The notes beneath the pieces are model-generated. The model worked only from the letters and a program-made list of their open reading frames with translations, was not told the origin of the DNA and did no database searches. Shown in pieces: positions 19,488-28,686 of a stretch of 64,000 bases of DNA. The position numbers and the translations under genes were made by a program. Origin of the DNA: Micromussa lordhowensis. Its lineage: Eukaryota > Cnidaria > Anthozoa > Scleractinia > Lobophylliidae. The DNA is taken from contig OZ026604.1 of the NCBI GenBank assembly GCA_964020085.1, positions 9,245,632 through 9,309,631 on the forward strand, read 5' to 3'. Every line of letters begins with the position of its first letter. Position 1 is the stretch's first letter.

Positions 19488-22316
19488 GGAATATTCAATG
19501 ACAATTCACAAAACGATCATCTCGGTCATTTAAAATTTTCCACTGAAATAGGACCACCAGGACCACGAGGACAAAGAGGATTAAAAGGACCAAAAGGACA
19601 ACCTGGTGTTGGATATAAATTGACGCCTGATGGTAATTATAATATTGATGGAAAACGATTGACTAATGTTGGAGAACCAACTGGAGATGGTGACGCTACA
19701 ACAAAGCTTATTTTGAATCTGAAAACTCTAAAAAAGCTGATAAAACTTATGTTGATTCAGAAATTTCTAAAGTTCATTCATCTCCAAATTATCATTTACA
19801 ACAAAGTTTCACTTTTTATAAAGATTATGGTGATAAAGCAGAATTAACTAAATCAAACATTTCAATCACCAACCATACAAATCATTTGGATTTATTAGAG
19901 ATATCTCGACAAGGTGTTAAAGATGGTTTTGCTTATTCTAATGTGAAATTGACAAACAATATTAATCTGGGTACTTATTCCATTCTTTTTGAAATTTTTG
20001 GTTATAATGGTTCCAATATCGTTACTGATGGTGATAGTGATCGTCTTTTATTTTATAATGTTGAAGGTGATCCAATAATATCTGATTTCAGTCATGATTG
20101 GTTTTCAAATTATGCTAAAGCGTATATAATTTTCAACAATTCCAAAATAGATGTTGGCATCACTCTCCAATTTCGTTATTATGGCTCCAGTAACTCAAAT
20201 TTCAAGTTTCTCTTTTTCAGCAGATGTGTTAAAGGAGTACAAAAGACTGGTTTTGATCACGCCCTTTTTAATGTTCCTGATGTCCAAGATAATCATAAGA
20301 TTCTCTATTTTGAGAATTTGAATCTCAATGGTAATCTTATTGATGGTTTAGGTGATCCAATACATCTAGATGGTGCTACTAATAAAAAATATGTCGACAC
20401 TGAAAATATTCGACAAGATATTGCTATTAATGATAAAGCTAGTAAATCATATGTGGATGGGGAAATAGGAAAAGTAAGTATAGATACCACACCATTGTTA
20501 CCAAGAGACGGTAGTAGAAGCATGACCAGTGATTTAGACATGGATGACAATCATATTCTCTCTGTAAAAAATTTAAATGATTGTAAGGTTGATGATGCTT
20601 ATGAGGTTAGAGTTAGAGATTTGAAAAGCGTTGTCAACAAAGAATATCTGAATGAAAAATTTCTCAAAGTAGACAAAAATGGTAATTATTTTGATCTAAA
20701 ACAAAATACTATCAAAAACTGTGAACCTTACTATGATGGACTTTTTGATGATAACAGTCTGGTTAGTAAAGCTTTTGTAGATGCTGAAATCGCCAAACAA
20801 CCAAAAAATGTCCTTCTTTTAGATGGAAGTAAAGCTATGACTGGTGATCTAAATATGGGAGGAAATGCCATTAAAAACATCAAGCCTTTTGTTGAAGATG
20901 ACTCAAGTCAAGATACTCAAAATGCTCAATTAAATGATGTTATTAACTTTGGGTATTTCCATGCTCAAAGAGGGGAACTCAAAAGAGAAATAAATGATGT
21001 TGCTTATGAAGCATTAAACAGAAAAAATCCAGATCCAATGGAAGACAATATTGATATGAACAATCACAGAATAAAAGGTCTAAGTGATGGTAATGAAAAT
21101 GATGATGCTGTTAATATAAAACAATTGAATGAAGCAGAGGATAATCTTACAAAATATATTGATAATAAAATCACAGACAATAACACCAGCATCAACTCCA
21201 TCATTCACCAAAAGATAAAAGAATCTGAAGAAAAATCAATAATTTCAACAGAAGGTGAAAATGTGTTCAAAAAAGTTATGGATGATGATTTGTTTAAAGA
21301 AGATGATGATGACATTCACAAAATTGGTGTTCAGAATAAAGATTTTCATTTGGTGAACAAAAAGACTTATGAATTCAAGATTGATTATGATTCGACTATT
21401 GGTTACTACAGCACCAGACTATCAATTGATGTTATATATTTACCAATCGGATCTTATACTATGGTTTATGAAATGTATGTGGATGATGGTATCACCATTG
21501 ATGAAATAGATGCAGTCAGTGGCATTCTCTCAGTGGGAAAGATTAATTCTAAAATATATGGAATAAAGACACGAAGTATCATCAATTTTGTTAAAAATGT
21601 TATCCATTCTGGTTTTGATGATTTAGATATTGACATCAAATTAAAAAGTAAAACTGATCCCAAGACCACTATTTATGTGGTTGTATATGGTATCTCAGGC
21701 ATTCACTCTGATGTTCCAATAGAAGTTAGGGATCGATTTTATTATTATGATCAAGATAAAGATGATATTAATTTTGAAACAAAAATTGATATGAACAATC
21801 ACCGAATAATTGGAGTTGCTGATGGTAGTGGAAATAATGATGTAGTTAATGTCAAACAATTGAATGAACTTAAAACTGAAGTGTCCAAAATCAAGACTGA
21901 CATAACAACTATCATTACAAATAATGGTCTTGTTTATTACACAAATGATTTAAAACATGACAACGAAAATACGGTTAAATTTAAACCATTTACTAACCAC
22001 CCTTATTCAGTGAATAATAATTCAGAATTTTTTTAGGATATCACTTGCTGGTTTTCATCATATCATTTACACAGATTTTTATGATTCTGGAGGGCTATTC
22101 TATGTTTATGATAATGGTAAGGGACGTAATTTATTTGGTTTTCGTTTGAATGATATGTCAGATTGGACACCAATCACGATTAATATGGTTATTCCAATTA
22201 GTTTTGCTAATGGTTCTAATCATACTGATTTGAAATTCTATATCACAGGTTCTAAGAAGCCTAATTTGGATGGAGCTGGATATAGTTCATTTTTTATAAA
22301 ATATTTAGGATATTAA
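19485..22316 (+). pseudogene. Collagen-like/tail-fibre-like surface fibre (two frameshifts)
   Basis: Three frames carry one long fibre-type protein. The first (19485 to about 19705) has a collagen run of seven Gly-X-Y triplets starting GPPGPRGQRGLKGP. The second (about 19700 to 22036, mostly open) has phage-tail-fibre shaft repeats of the form DMNNHRIKGLSDGNENDDAV and DGATNKKYVD, at least five copies, alternating with beta-rich modules. The third (about 22027-22316) has a compact Gly/aromatic C-terminal domain. The second break falls in T7 at 22028-22034 and may be a sequencing error; the first is near 19700-19705. Collagen and shaft repeats suggest a trimeric fibre at the capsid vertex for host attachment. 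That role is inferred. Confidence 0.82.
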
Positions 22317-22334
22317 AATTAATATATAACACAT

Positions 22335-22341
22335 ATATATG
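22335..22341 (+). promoter_or_regulatory. ATATATG start-codon motif (second phospholipase-like gene)
   Basis: ATATATATG overlapping the start codon. Confidence 0.55.
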
Positions 22342-22457
22342 ATAAGTGATACAATCAAATACGTCAACTGCTTATTTGAAATAACCAAACCAAAATACGA
22401 AAAGGTGAATGATGTTATACTAAAGTCAGCTTTAGTGTATCAATATCTTTACCTCAA

Positions 22458-22473
22458 TAATTTCGATATACTC
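22458..22473. repeat. Left 16-bp target duplication of the Penelope insert
   Basis: TAATTTCGATATACTC, repeated exactly at 23172-23187. Confidence 0.9.
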
Positions 22474-23171
22474 TTATTTTTCGGCCATTTCAACTTTAGT
22501 AAAAACAGCAAACAAACTGCGGTTATAAACATAACTAGACAACGCATGTTGTAAAATTCTTCATTTATCTTGACGTTTCGTATGCTCCAACATACATCTT
22601 CAGAAGTAACGGTTACCTAAACTACAATTAAATTTAAACAGGAAGACTAATACCAAATAAGGAAAGTAATGACAATGAAAATAAACAGACCTAGTTAAGT
22701 CTGCTAGGAAAAATATAAATGGCTAGTGGGAAAACAAAGCGTCGATTACATGACAGGAAAACGGAACATTTTAAAGCGCTGACGAATAACAGCCATTCTT
22801 CTGCCATTGCGGATCATATGACCCAAACAGGCCACAGGATAAAATGGGATCACTTTGACATTTTAGCCACTGGACAGTCCGATATTCATTGTAAAATTAA
22901 GGAAGCCTTTCTCATTCGTGATTTAAAACCAGCGCTTAATGAAAATATTGGCAGTGAGAAACTTCTTCTCTACTAGCCATTTATATTTTTCCTAGCAGAC
23001 TTAACTAGGTCTGTTTATTTTCATTGTCATTACTTTCCTTATTTGGTATTAGTCTTCCTGTTTAAATTTAATTGTAGTTTAGGTAACCGTTACTTCTGAA
23101 GATGTATGTTGGAGCATACGAAACGTCAAGATAAATGAAGAATTTTACAACATGCGTTGTCTAGTTATGTT
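22474..23171. mobile_element. 5'-truncated Penelope-like element with long inverted arms
   Basis: A 698-bp insertion flanked by a 16-bp direct repeat. Arms at 22525-22727 and 22972-23173 are near-perfect inverted repeats of about 202 bp. Between them is an 85-codon frame (22719-22976) for the end of a GIY-YIG endonuclease. Long terminal repeats in inverted arrangement, GIY-YIG and staggered target duplications fit Penelope-like elements. The reverse transcriptase is absent. Confidence 0.82.
22719..22976 (+). CDS. GIY-YIG endonuclease C-terminal fragment (Penelope-like)
   Basis: The frame has GKTKRRLHDRKTEHFKAL, followed by SAIADHMTQTGHRIKW and KIKEAFLIRDLKPALNEN. These match the middle and end of the GIY-YIG domain of Penelope-like elements: Arg in the RLHDR helix, Glu in KEA, Asn in LN. 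The GIY-YIG strand itself is missing, so the fragment should be inactive. Start and stop both lie near the inverted arms. Confidence 0.8.
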   Translation: MASGKTKRRLHDRKTEHFKALTNNSHSSAIADHMTQTGHRIKWDHFDILATGQSDIHCKIKEAFLIRDLKPALNENIGSEKLLLY

Positions 23172-23490
23172 TAATTTCGATATACTCATATCAATAGATG
23201 ACATCCTCGAACTAAATAACAACGAAATCGGTCTGATTGGCCCTGGAAATGGATGTCTCACACAGTTCCTCGAAAGAATATTCAATCAGTCTGATATATT
23301 ACACTCACATAGCATTCTACATGATGCTTTCGGTAGATTCTATGCACATCATCAATTAGACCGAGGATATACTTATGTTATTTACAAAAACAGAACACCA
23401 AAATTTATTAAAAGATCTCCATTATGCGGCGAGATTTCCGGATCAATATATTGCTTATCCAAAAAAATCAAAATATAAAAAATATAAACA

Positions 23491-23985
23491 ATGTATATGA
23501 AAGAGCCACGAAAGAGTATATTCAACTGGAATCATATTTCAGATGAACTAACGGAAGAACAGATTGAAGAATTAAAATCTTACTACCGTACATATCATGA
23601 AAAGTGTTGGGCGTACAAACAAGCATCGAAACACCTCAAAAAATGGAAACTATTGGGTAACTCACTGTCTATCATATTTGCATCTGGAGGTTTAACTAGC
23701 AGTCTAGCAACTGGCGGCATTAGTTTGATCGCAATCAGTACAGCAGCACTTTTGATTCAGGGTTGGATGAAGCATAAAGACCTTGATCTCAAGATCCAAA
23801 ATTGTACATATGCCCACCAAAGCTATCAACATTTGCTGAATGAAATAAAAGACATGATGAGAAGTGGAAATTTCAATTCATCTCATATTTACAACACGAT
23901 GAAAAATATTGATGATTACGTAACAGACAATAGTCCAATTGTTGACAAGTATTTGATAAAATATGATGAAAAATTCATACGTTAA
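23491..23985 (+). CDS. Two-TM membrane protein, SLATT-like architecture (164 codons)
   Basis: A helical N-terminus with a motif YYRTYHEKCWAYKQASKHLKKWK is followed by two adjacent hydrophobic segments (about 57-73 and 76-93). The cytosolic-type C-terminus reads QNCTYAHQSYQHLLNEIKDMMRSG. Helix, two TMs, then a second long helix is the layout of SLATT-type membrane proteins known from bacterial defence and effector systems. I can only claim resemblance in layout. It is uninterrupted and lies 12 bp after the phospholipase-like gene, so probably is co-expressed. It may disturb membranes during entry or exit. Confidence 0.65.
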   Translation: MYMKEPRKSIFNWNHISDELTEEQIEELKSYYRTYHEKCWAYKQASKHLKKWKLLGNSLSIIFASGGLTSSLATGGISLIAISTAALLIQGWMKHKDLDLKIQNCTYAHQSYQHLLNEIKDMMRSGNFNSSHIYNTMKNIDDYVTDNSPIVDKYLIKYDEKFIR

Positions 23986-24009
23986 CTATCGACTGAATTC
24001 TATCTCCTA

Positions 24010-24570
24010 TTAATAATTGAATCTTTTTCCAATATTGTTTATAATATTATAATATTTTAATGTCATCTTCGACTTCGTTACACTGATATCTTTGTATGGA
24101 AGCCCAAACATCTTCAATAATCGTGTGATAATATATTTAACACTTATCATCCGTTTACGCCCGTTTTCAACTTTATGTAAAACACTGTCAATCTCAATAA
24201 ATACTTTATGGATACACTTTATTTGTTTATAAGTCAAACAGACATTATTCTTAAAAGATATACTATCCAACACATTCTGAATATGGTATTTCCGATGATA
24301 AACTGATTTCCGTCGCATCCTATACAAATTCTAATAAAAGTCAAAGCATTCTGTGGTATAATAATTACCATGAACTAAACCACAATTTATACAAGTATTC
24401 ATACCATCAATGATCTTTAACTCCTGTTCACCACAACATAACTCATCAGCTTTGTTAACTTCTACTAATAGTTGATCACAATAAGGACAAGTACACTCTT
24501 CCATATTCTTCAATTCATCGTGAATTTGAGAATTACAATCCATCTTATATATCATTATATTAGACATCAT
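24010..24570 (-). pseudogene. VLTF3-like late transcription factor with in-frame TAG
   Basis: The frame from ATG 24570 is interrupted at TAG 24331-24333 and continues in the same frame to 24010 (186 codons in all). The first part has CPYCDQLL, then EQELKIIDGMNTCINCGLVHG, a zinc ribbon of the CxxC...CxxCG kind. The second has YHRKYHIQNVLDSI, ENGRKRMISVKYIITRLLKMFGL and a KSKMTLKYYNIINNI end. This order matches the poxvirus/NCLDV VLTF3 family, which drives late gene expression. It lies at the far right of the element on its own strand. The TAG falls between ribbon and helical domains. Confidence 0.8.
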
Positions 24571-24790
24571 TTATGCCACCACACAGACTTCAGCATCTTC
24601 CACTTTGAGTAAAGATTATAATAATGGTGCTACAAGTCACACACACAGGCATTACGAAAGATTCATTTAAAATGAATTTCATTGCTTTTACAAATGCTTA
24701 CAATTTGTCGCCAGTTTGTACTGAAGAAGCGAAGTGTTAAATTTGAATACATTAATTTATTGTATTCTAGTGCTAAATTGTGAAGCTTCA
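24571..24790. other. Intergenic strip right of VLTF3
   Basis: AT-rich, non-coding. Contains ATTTAAAATGAATTTC and a near-palindrome around 24660-24690. Upstream region of the VLTF3-like gene; its promoter should be here. Confidence 0.4.
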
Positions 24791-24958
24791 TCAAAAAAAA
24801 GCGTGCCCTTGTGAATAATCAGTAACCTTCAACAATTGAGACCTCTTCTTGCCACTGATCTCTTTCAGCCTTTGAAACACTTGTCCCTTCAAACATGAGA
24901 AGTAAATTATTCTTTTTCTCGCATCCGCTTCTGCTTCGTCAATCTTATTTAGAGCCAT
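24791..24958 (-). CDS. Small unknown Polinton protein (55 codons)
   Basis: Open frame from ATG 24958 to TGA 24791, beginning MALNKIDEAEADARKRIIYF and followed by SCLKGQVFQRLKEISGKKRS. Helical, basic, one Cys. Short proteins with a similar YFSCL-G-QV start seem familiar from cnidarian Polintons, but I have no name for them. It ends just before an A8 run, so the true C-terminus could lie in another frame. Confidence 0.45.
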   Translation of the reverse strand: MALNKIDEAEADARKRIIYFSCLKGQVFQRLKEISGKKRSQLLKVTDYSQGHAFF

Positions 24959-25034
24959 ACTTATGTAAATAGCCCACTATTATTATTATATTTTAATGTA
25001 ACATAAGATATGTCATTTTATCTTTTGAACAATA

Positions 25035-25070
25035 AAGACACTATTATTATTATTATTATTATTATTATTT
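25035..25070. repeat. (ATT)n microsatellite
   Basis: About eleven ATT/TTA units directly downstream of the small right-end gene. Confidence 0.95.
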
Positions 25071-25397
25071 CAGTGTTTTGAAACATGCCTCTTCATTGGC
25101 TATGTTTATTTCCATCGTTGTATAATCTTTCCAAGGTTTTTGATCTTTAATACTTTCTATCAATCTTCTCGTTATGTCTTCCATATTTTTCGGTTTTCGA
25201 TTGCCTTTCTTCACTGATCCCTCTTCCATTACAATGTCAGGAACTTTCGCCAAATGAGGTAATGCAAATTCAACCGTCAATTCTGGATACTCTTTAAGGA
25301 AAGAGGTGAGAACTGCATCAACATCATTTCCTTTCTTTATAAATTCAATGAATTGCGCAAAATCCTATCTGAATTGTGTAAACCTTTCCTTATCCAT
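25065..25397 (-). pseudogene. Unknown Polinton protein with early in-frame TAG (110 codons)
   Basis: ATG 25397 (MDKERFTQFR), TAG at codon 11 (25365-25367), then open to TGA/TAA at 25065. The body is FIEFIKKGNDVDAVLTSFL, EYPELTVEFALPHLAKVPDI and a charged helical end. No domain recognised. Last gene before the right TIR. The stop codon abuts an ATT microsatellite. Confidence 0.5.
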
Positions 25398-25400
25398 GTT

Positions 25401-25537
25401 GTAGAAAAGGGTGAATGTGTTTCTTACGCGTAAGAAATAAAGTTGACTTGTCAGCGGGGAATCCCGAATATAACTGGTTTTCCGTGTTTGGTTAATTGTT
25501 GGAGAAAAGGGTGAATGTGTTTCTTACGCGTAAGAAA
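25401..25537. repeat. Two 37-bp direct repeats containing an 18-bp perfect palindrome
   Basis: GAAAAGGGTGAATGTGTTTC and following bases recur at 25401-25437 and 25501-25537, exactly 100 bp apart. Each ends in TTTCTTACGCGTAAGAAA, which equals its own reverse complement (25420-25437 and 25520-25537). Dyad binding sites near the right end of the element; a replication-origin or transcription-factor role is inference. Confidence 0.7.
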
Positions 25538-25648
25538 AAAAGTAGCAACAGTTGTGAGAAATTGATTGGTTGATATTTGCATGGCAGCTGTGGGTGTTAT
25601 ACATAATTTATCACCTGCATTGGTAGATATTTGCATAGCACCTAGTAT

Positions 25649-25955
25649 TTTATGTTTTCCATGTTTGATTCAGCCGACTGAATAAGTTGACTGAATTATG
25701 GATTTGATTTCCATGTTTGACCTTGGAATTGGATTTTGTGTTTGACCTTGGATTTGGATTTTGTGGATTTGGTTTTAGTATTGTTTATATCTTTAGTTTA
25801 AATTTTTATTTTCAGTATTGGTTAAAGGATTAATCTATTTATTTAATTTCATATTTGACCTTGGGTTTTATTTGACCTTGGATTTAGCATTTGAAAAAGT
25901 GCGCTGGATTTAGCATTTGGAAAAGTGCGCTGGGACCGCCAACTATATAACTACT
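25649..25955. repeat. Right terminal inverted repeat of the Polinton
   Basis: Reverse complement of 647-938, ending CTATATAACTACT. Has two copies of the 26-bp subterminal repeat. Just inside it (25565-25640) is a short direct repeat, TTGGTnGATATTTGCATnGC, in two copies. Confidence 0.92.
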
Positions 25956-25961
25956 CATGCG
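25956..25961. repeat. Right target-site duplication of the Polinton (CATGCG)
   Basis: Differs in one base from CATGTG at 641-646. Confidence 0.88.
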
Positions 25962-26075
25962 CTCATCAATAAAATCTTCGCGCATGCGTATTAATTACAG
26001 AATTGCAAACTGTGGCTGAACGAAAAAAAAAAACGAAGCCGAAATTTCAACTCGGGCGTTTCGAAAGCCCGAGTA
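25962..26075. repeat. Right part of the interrupted dispersed repeat (copy A)
   Basis: Matches 60652-60773. It ends in a stem-loop, CTCGGGCGTTTC...GAAAGCCCGAG, followed by TAA, after which the two copies diverge; that hairpin is probably the 3' end of the repeat. Confidence 0.85.
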
Positions 26076-27669
26076 AATATGTAAATGACATGGAATACGA
26101 GCGATGAGCGTTTGCCGCGAAAATATCCCCAGGAGTCTCACCCGTTGACAAGATTATGACACCTTCGTAGCTTATTAACTTTATTTGAAAATACGTTTTT
26201 TCCAAATAACTCGGTGACTTTTTAAGATTTTTAATTTTTTTCTTTTGGAAACACTAGATAAAATGACAAACTTAAATTTTGTCAAATAAAAGAAAAAACG
26301 ATTTTTTTGGCCCCTGAAAGTGGGAAGCTAGTAGTTAACATATATACAAACTGGCTGCCTATCATTATTAACTCTTCAGTTATTCTAGGCAGCCAGTGCT
26401 CTCCTATTTTATTTTTGTAATTAATAAATGTATTTATACGTAACTTTTCAAAGTGAGAGAATAAACTAAACTTGTTGTTGTTGGAAGTAGCCTTAACAGA
26501 TACCAACTCTAAGCCGCAAACGAGTAGCTTGTCTTAAAAGAAACGTTGCAGAAGATACAGAAGATGCGAGGGTTGTCCGACTCGTACGCGTCGTACGGGC
26601 AGTGAAAAACCGGTTTACGAGTCGTACACTTGATGAACTGGAGGCGTGGCAAATAAAATTCTGTCGATTAGACGGTGGCCATGGTCTATCTGGCTGCGTT
26701 GAGCCGAGGATGCCGAAAGCGACGTTAGGTGGTATGAGTCTTGTGTCTTGGGTTGAGTAGTGATACGAACAGCGCTCACCAGAGAACAGTTTTTATAGTA
26801 GTTGGGCGTCTCCGGTAGCGTTGTCCTCTTCCGACTTCGTTAATTTATTGAGTATATCAAACAACTCTGGAGATAATAAGTTGGTTTTCTTGTTCTGGGC
26901 CAGACGCAGACAACCCTGACGAGATTGTTTTCCTGATTACTGCTGTGGATAGGTCTTCGGCTTCGAGAGCATCCTGAGCTGCGTGCTGTATCGCAGATGA
27001 TTTTCCTGTTATTGAACAGGTTAAGAGGCTGCTTGTGTGTGGAAGTGTCAACGCGAGAGGATAAATGCAGTTGTGGTCAGCAAATGAGAATAAAATAACC
27101 TTCAGGAGCTACCAACCGATATAGCCTTATTTTCAACAAATTAAGAGTGTACTTTGTCGTTCGTGAAGAGTTTGCTGTGAGCGAATCGTATTGAATTCAA
27201 TCGCCCCTGTAACTTCACCCACGTCTGTTGTGAAATGCCAATTCGTGGCCTAGCGAAATTCAGTCAATTTAGAATCAGTGATGTTGAAATGTCTTTGATG
27301 TGAAAAGTTTTCACGACACAATACGTGGAAAATAAGGCATGAAGTAGAGATTATCGTCAGGAAATCATGGAGCCGCGTTCAGCCACCTTTGTTGATGAAA
27401 ACAAGGAAAGAAAAAAAAAACACAACTCCCATCTCATTGATTTTATAGAAGTGAAATAGGCTATAAATGGATCCTGGAAAAGGAAGTACAGAAAAGTGCA
27501 GTATATTTGTAGCCATTTAATGTGTTGATATATTTTCAGGTACAACAATTTATATTGACAAACAAAGGTAGGCGGTTTTTTGTGGAGTTACAAAGAAAAG
27601 TGATACCACTCTTTCTTTAATTTGCAGTATATATGAAATAATTCATATTTGAACTGCGCCGGGTTGTAG
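26076..27669. other. Non-coding host DNA
   Basis: No gene that I can support. A 64-codon minus frame at 26857-27051 has an exon-like look but no domain and no clear splice partners. Contains a few short palindromes around ACGCGTCGTACG (26585-26600). Confidence 0.4.
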
Positions 27670-27984
27670 GTGAAAGTGAAGAGTGATCATCTCAGTAAAT
27701 TTTCCAAGCAATTGGAAAGAAGAAGCCTGAAAAAATCAGGGCTTCAACGAGATTCGAACCCGTGATTTTCTCGATACCAGTGCGATGTTCTACCAACTGA
27801 GCAATCATAGTTAGTCTCCTCTACTAACTATGGAGCAATGAAGCCACACATTAGAAGCGAGGTCAATTAGTTGAGATCATATCTTCCCGTGAAGAGTGAA
27901 ATGATGTGAAATCATGTAAAGGGTTCGAATCGCATTGAAGCCCTCATTTTTTCAGACTTCTTCTTTCCAATTGCATAAGTTGGA

Positions 27985-28015
<31 letters not shown>

Positions 28016-28020
28016 ACCCC
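27670..28020. repeat. Fold-back repeat with tRNA-like arms
   Basis: Arms 27670-27761 and about 27913-28020 are inverted copies (GTGAAAGTGAAGAnTGATCATC ... GGGCTTCAA.G.GATTCGAACC). Each includes a tRNA-type B box (GGTTCGAATC); the left half also carries an A box. Confidence 0.72.
27741..27815 (-). other. tRNA-like (SINE-type) sequence
   Basis: On the minus strand: ATGATTGCTCAGTTGGTAGA (A box), then GGTATCGAGAAAATCACGGG and GGTTCGAATCTCG (B box). The acceptor stem does not pair as in a functional tRNA, so this is a tRNA-derived repeat. Confidence 0.6.
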
Positions 28021-28685
28021 TCAGTCTTTTTGACACATTTGTGTTAAGTGTGACATAAGGCGATTACGTGACAACATAAATAAAGGTTGAATGAAAGATG
28101 TGTCCATTGAGGTTGAAGCTGAATGAAACATGTAAATTATAGACTGACTGTGGGACTGCGGTGGCATGCGCAGGCTTTCGAGGTTTAATGTAAGTGGACA
28201 GGTATTCTGTAATCTAGCCGTCCTTAGCATGTTTGTCTCTCGGGCCATTCACGCACTCTCCCGCTCTAGGCATCCGAACAGTATTCATAGCATATAGCGC
28301 AGTTTGGCTCCCAGGTTTTGAGAACGAATAATCTTCATTGTGTTTTGTGCTTTAGGGCATTCAAGTTTAGAACCAGGTATATACATTCTAATTAGCGCTT
28401 TTCGATTCGCGCTTTTCGAGTTTTGCTAATGATATGCAGGTCACCATTGTTCCTTGACCTGTACGACCCGTAAACCATTGACTTCTACGAGTCGTGCGAG
28501 TCGTGTAAAGGTATTTATGGGTCGTATCTGTTCAACAGTATTGGACAAGGATGGAAGATGGGACACGATACAACCTTCAGATCATTTTATGATTTAGTTT
28601 TACTGAAAAGTTTCGCGCGCGCCGTGAAGAATTTAAATTTGCACTGGAGGCGAAGCTATAGCAGATTTGAAGCTATAGCAGATTT
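28021..28685. other. Non-coding host DNA
   Basis: No coding or RNA signal supported. Contains repeated TACGAGTCGT/ACGACCCGT words around 28455-28535, and a tandem GAAGCTATAGCAGATTT (28652-28686). Confidence 0.4.
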
Positions 28686-28686
28686 G

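Larger units (their letters stand above)
22339..23478 (+). pseudogene. GPGN/HD phospholipase-like protein, split by a Penelope fragment
   Basis: Coding parts are 22339-22473 and 23188-23478. If the insert and one copy of the 16-bp duplication are ignored the frame is continuous at 141 codons. The second part has LIGPGNG followed about 26 residues later by LHDAFGRFY, the calcium-loop and His-Asp spacing of small secreted and parvovirus-type phospholipases A2. The first part is helical. It would be a second lipase-like virion component besides 6803-7450, or a related protein without activity. Similar cnidarian proteins are familiar to me but unnamed. Enzyme function is inference from two motifs. 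Confidence 0.68.
647..25955. mobile_element. Polinton/Maverick (adintovirus-like) transposon, 25.3 kb
   Basis: A complete element: inverted repeats of about 300 bp at both ends, 6-bp target duplication and an identifiable empty site. It carries the Polinton hallmark set: protein-primed PolB, RVE-type integrase, adenovirus-type cysteine protease, A32-like ATPase, and major and minor capsid proteins. The minus-strand block runs from PolB to the coiled-coil virion protein. The plus-strand block holds ATPase, fibre, a phospholipase-like protein and a membrane protein. A third, minus block at the right carries a VLTF3-like factor. It contains two later insertions and at least nine reading-frame lesions, so this copy is decayed. 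The capsid core and the ATPase remain open. Without its two insertions the element would be about 18.6 kb. Confidence 0.96.

Noticed and set aside
25401..25537. CRISPR-like array
   Set aside because: Only two repeats, eukaryotic context and no spacers or cas genes.
647..25955. Free virus or contaminant contig
   Set aside because: Target duplication, host repeat on both sides and the empty-site copy show it is integrated in the host genome.
27741..27815. Functional tRNA gene
   Set aside because: A and B boxes are present, but the acceptor arm does not pair and the unit recurs as inverted repeat arms; better explained as a SINE.
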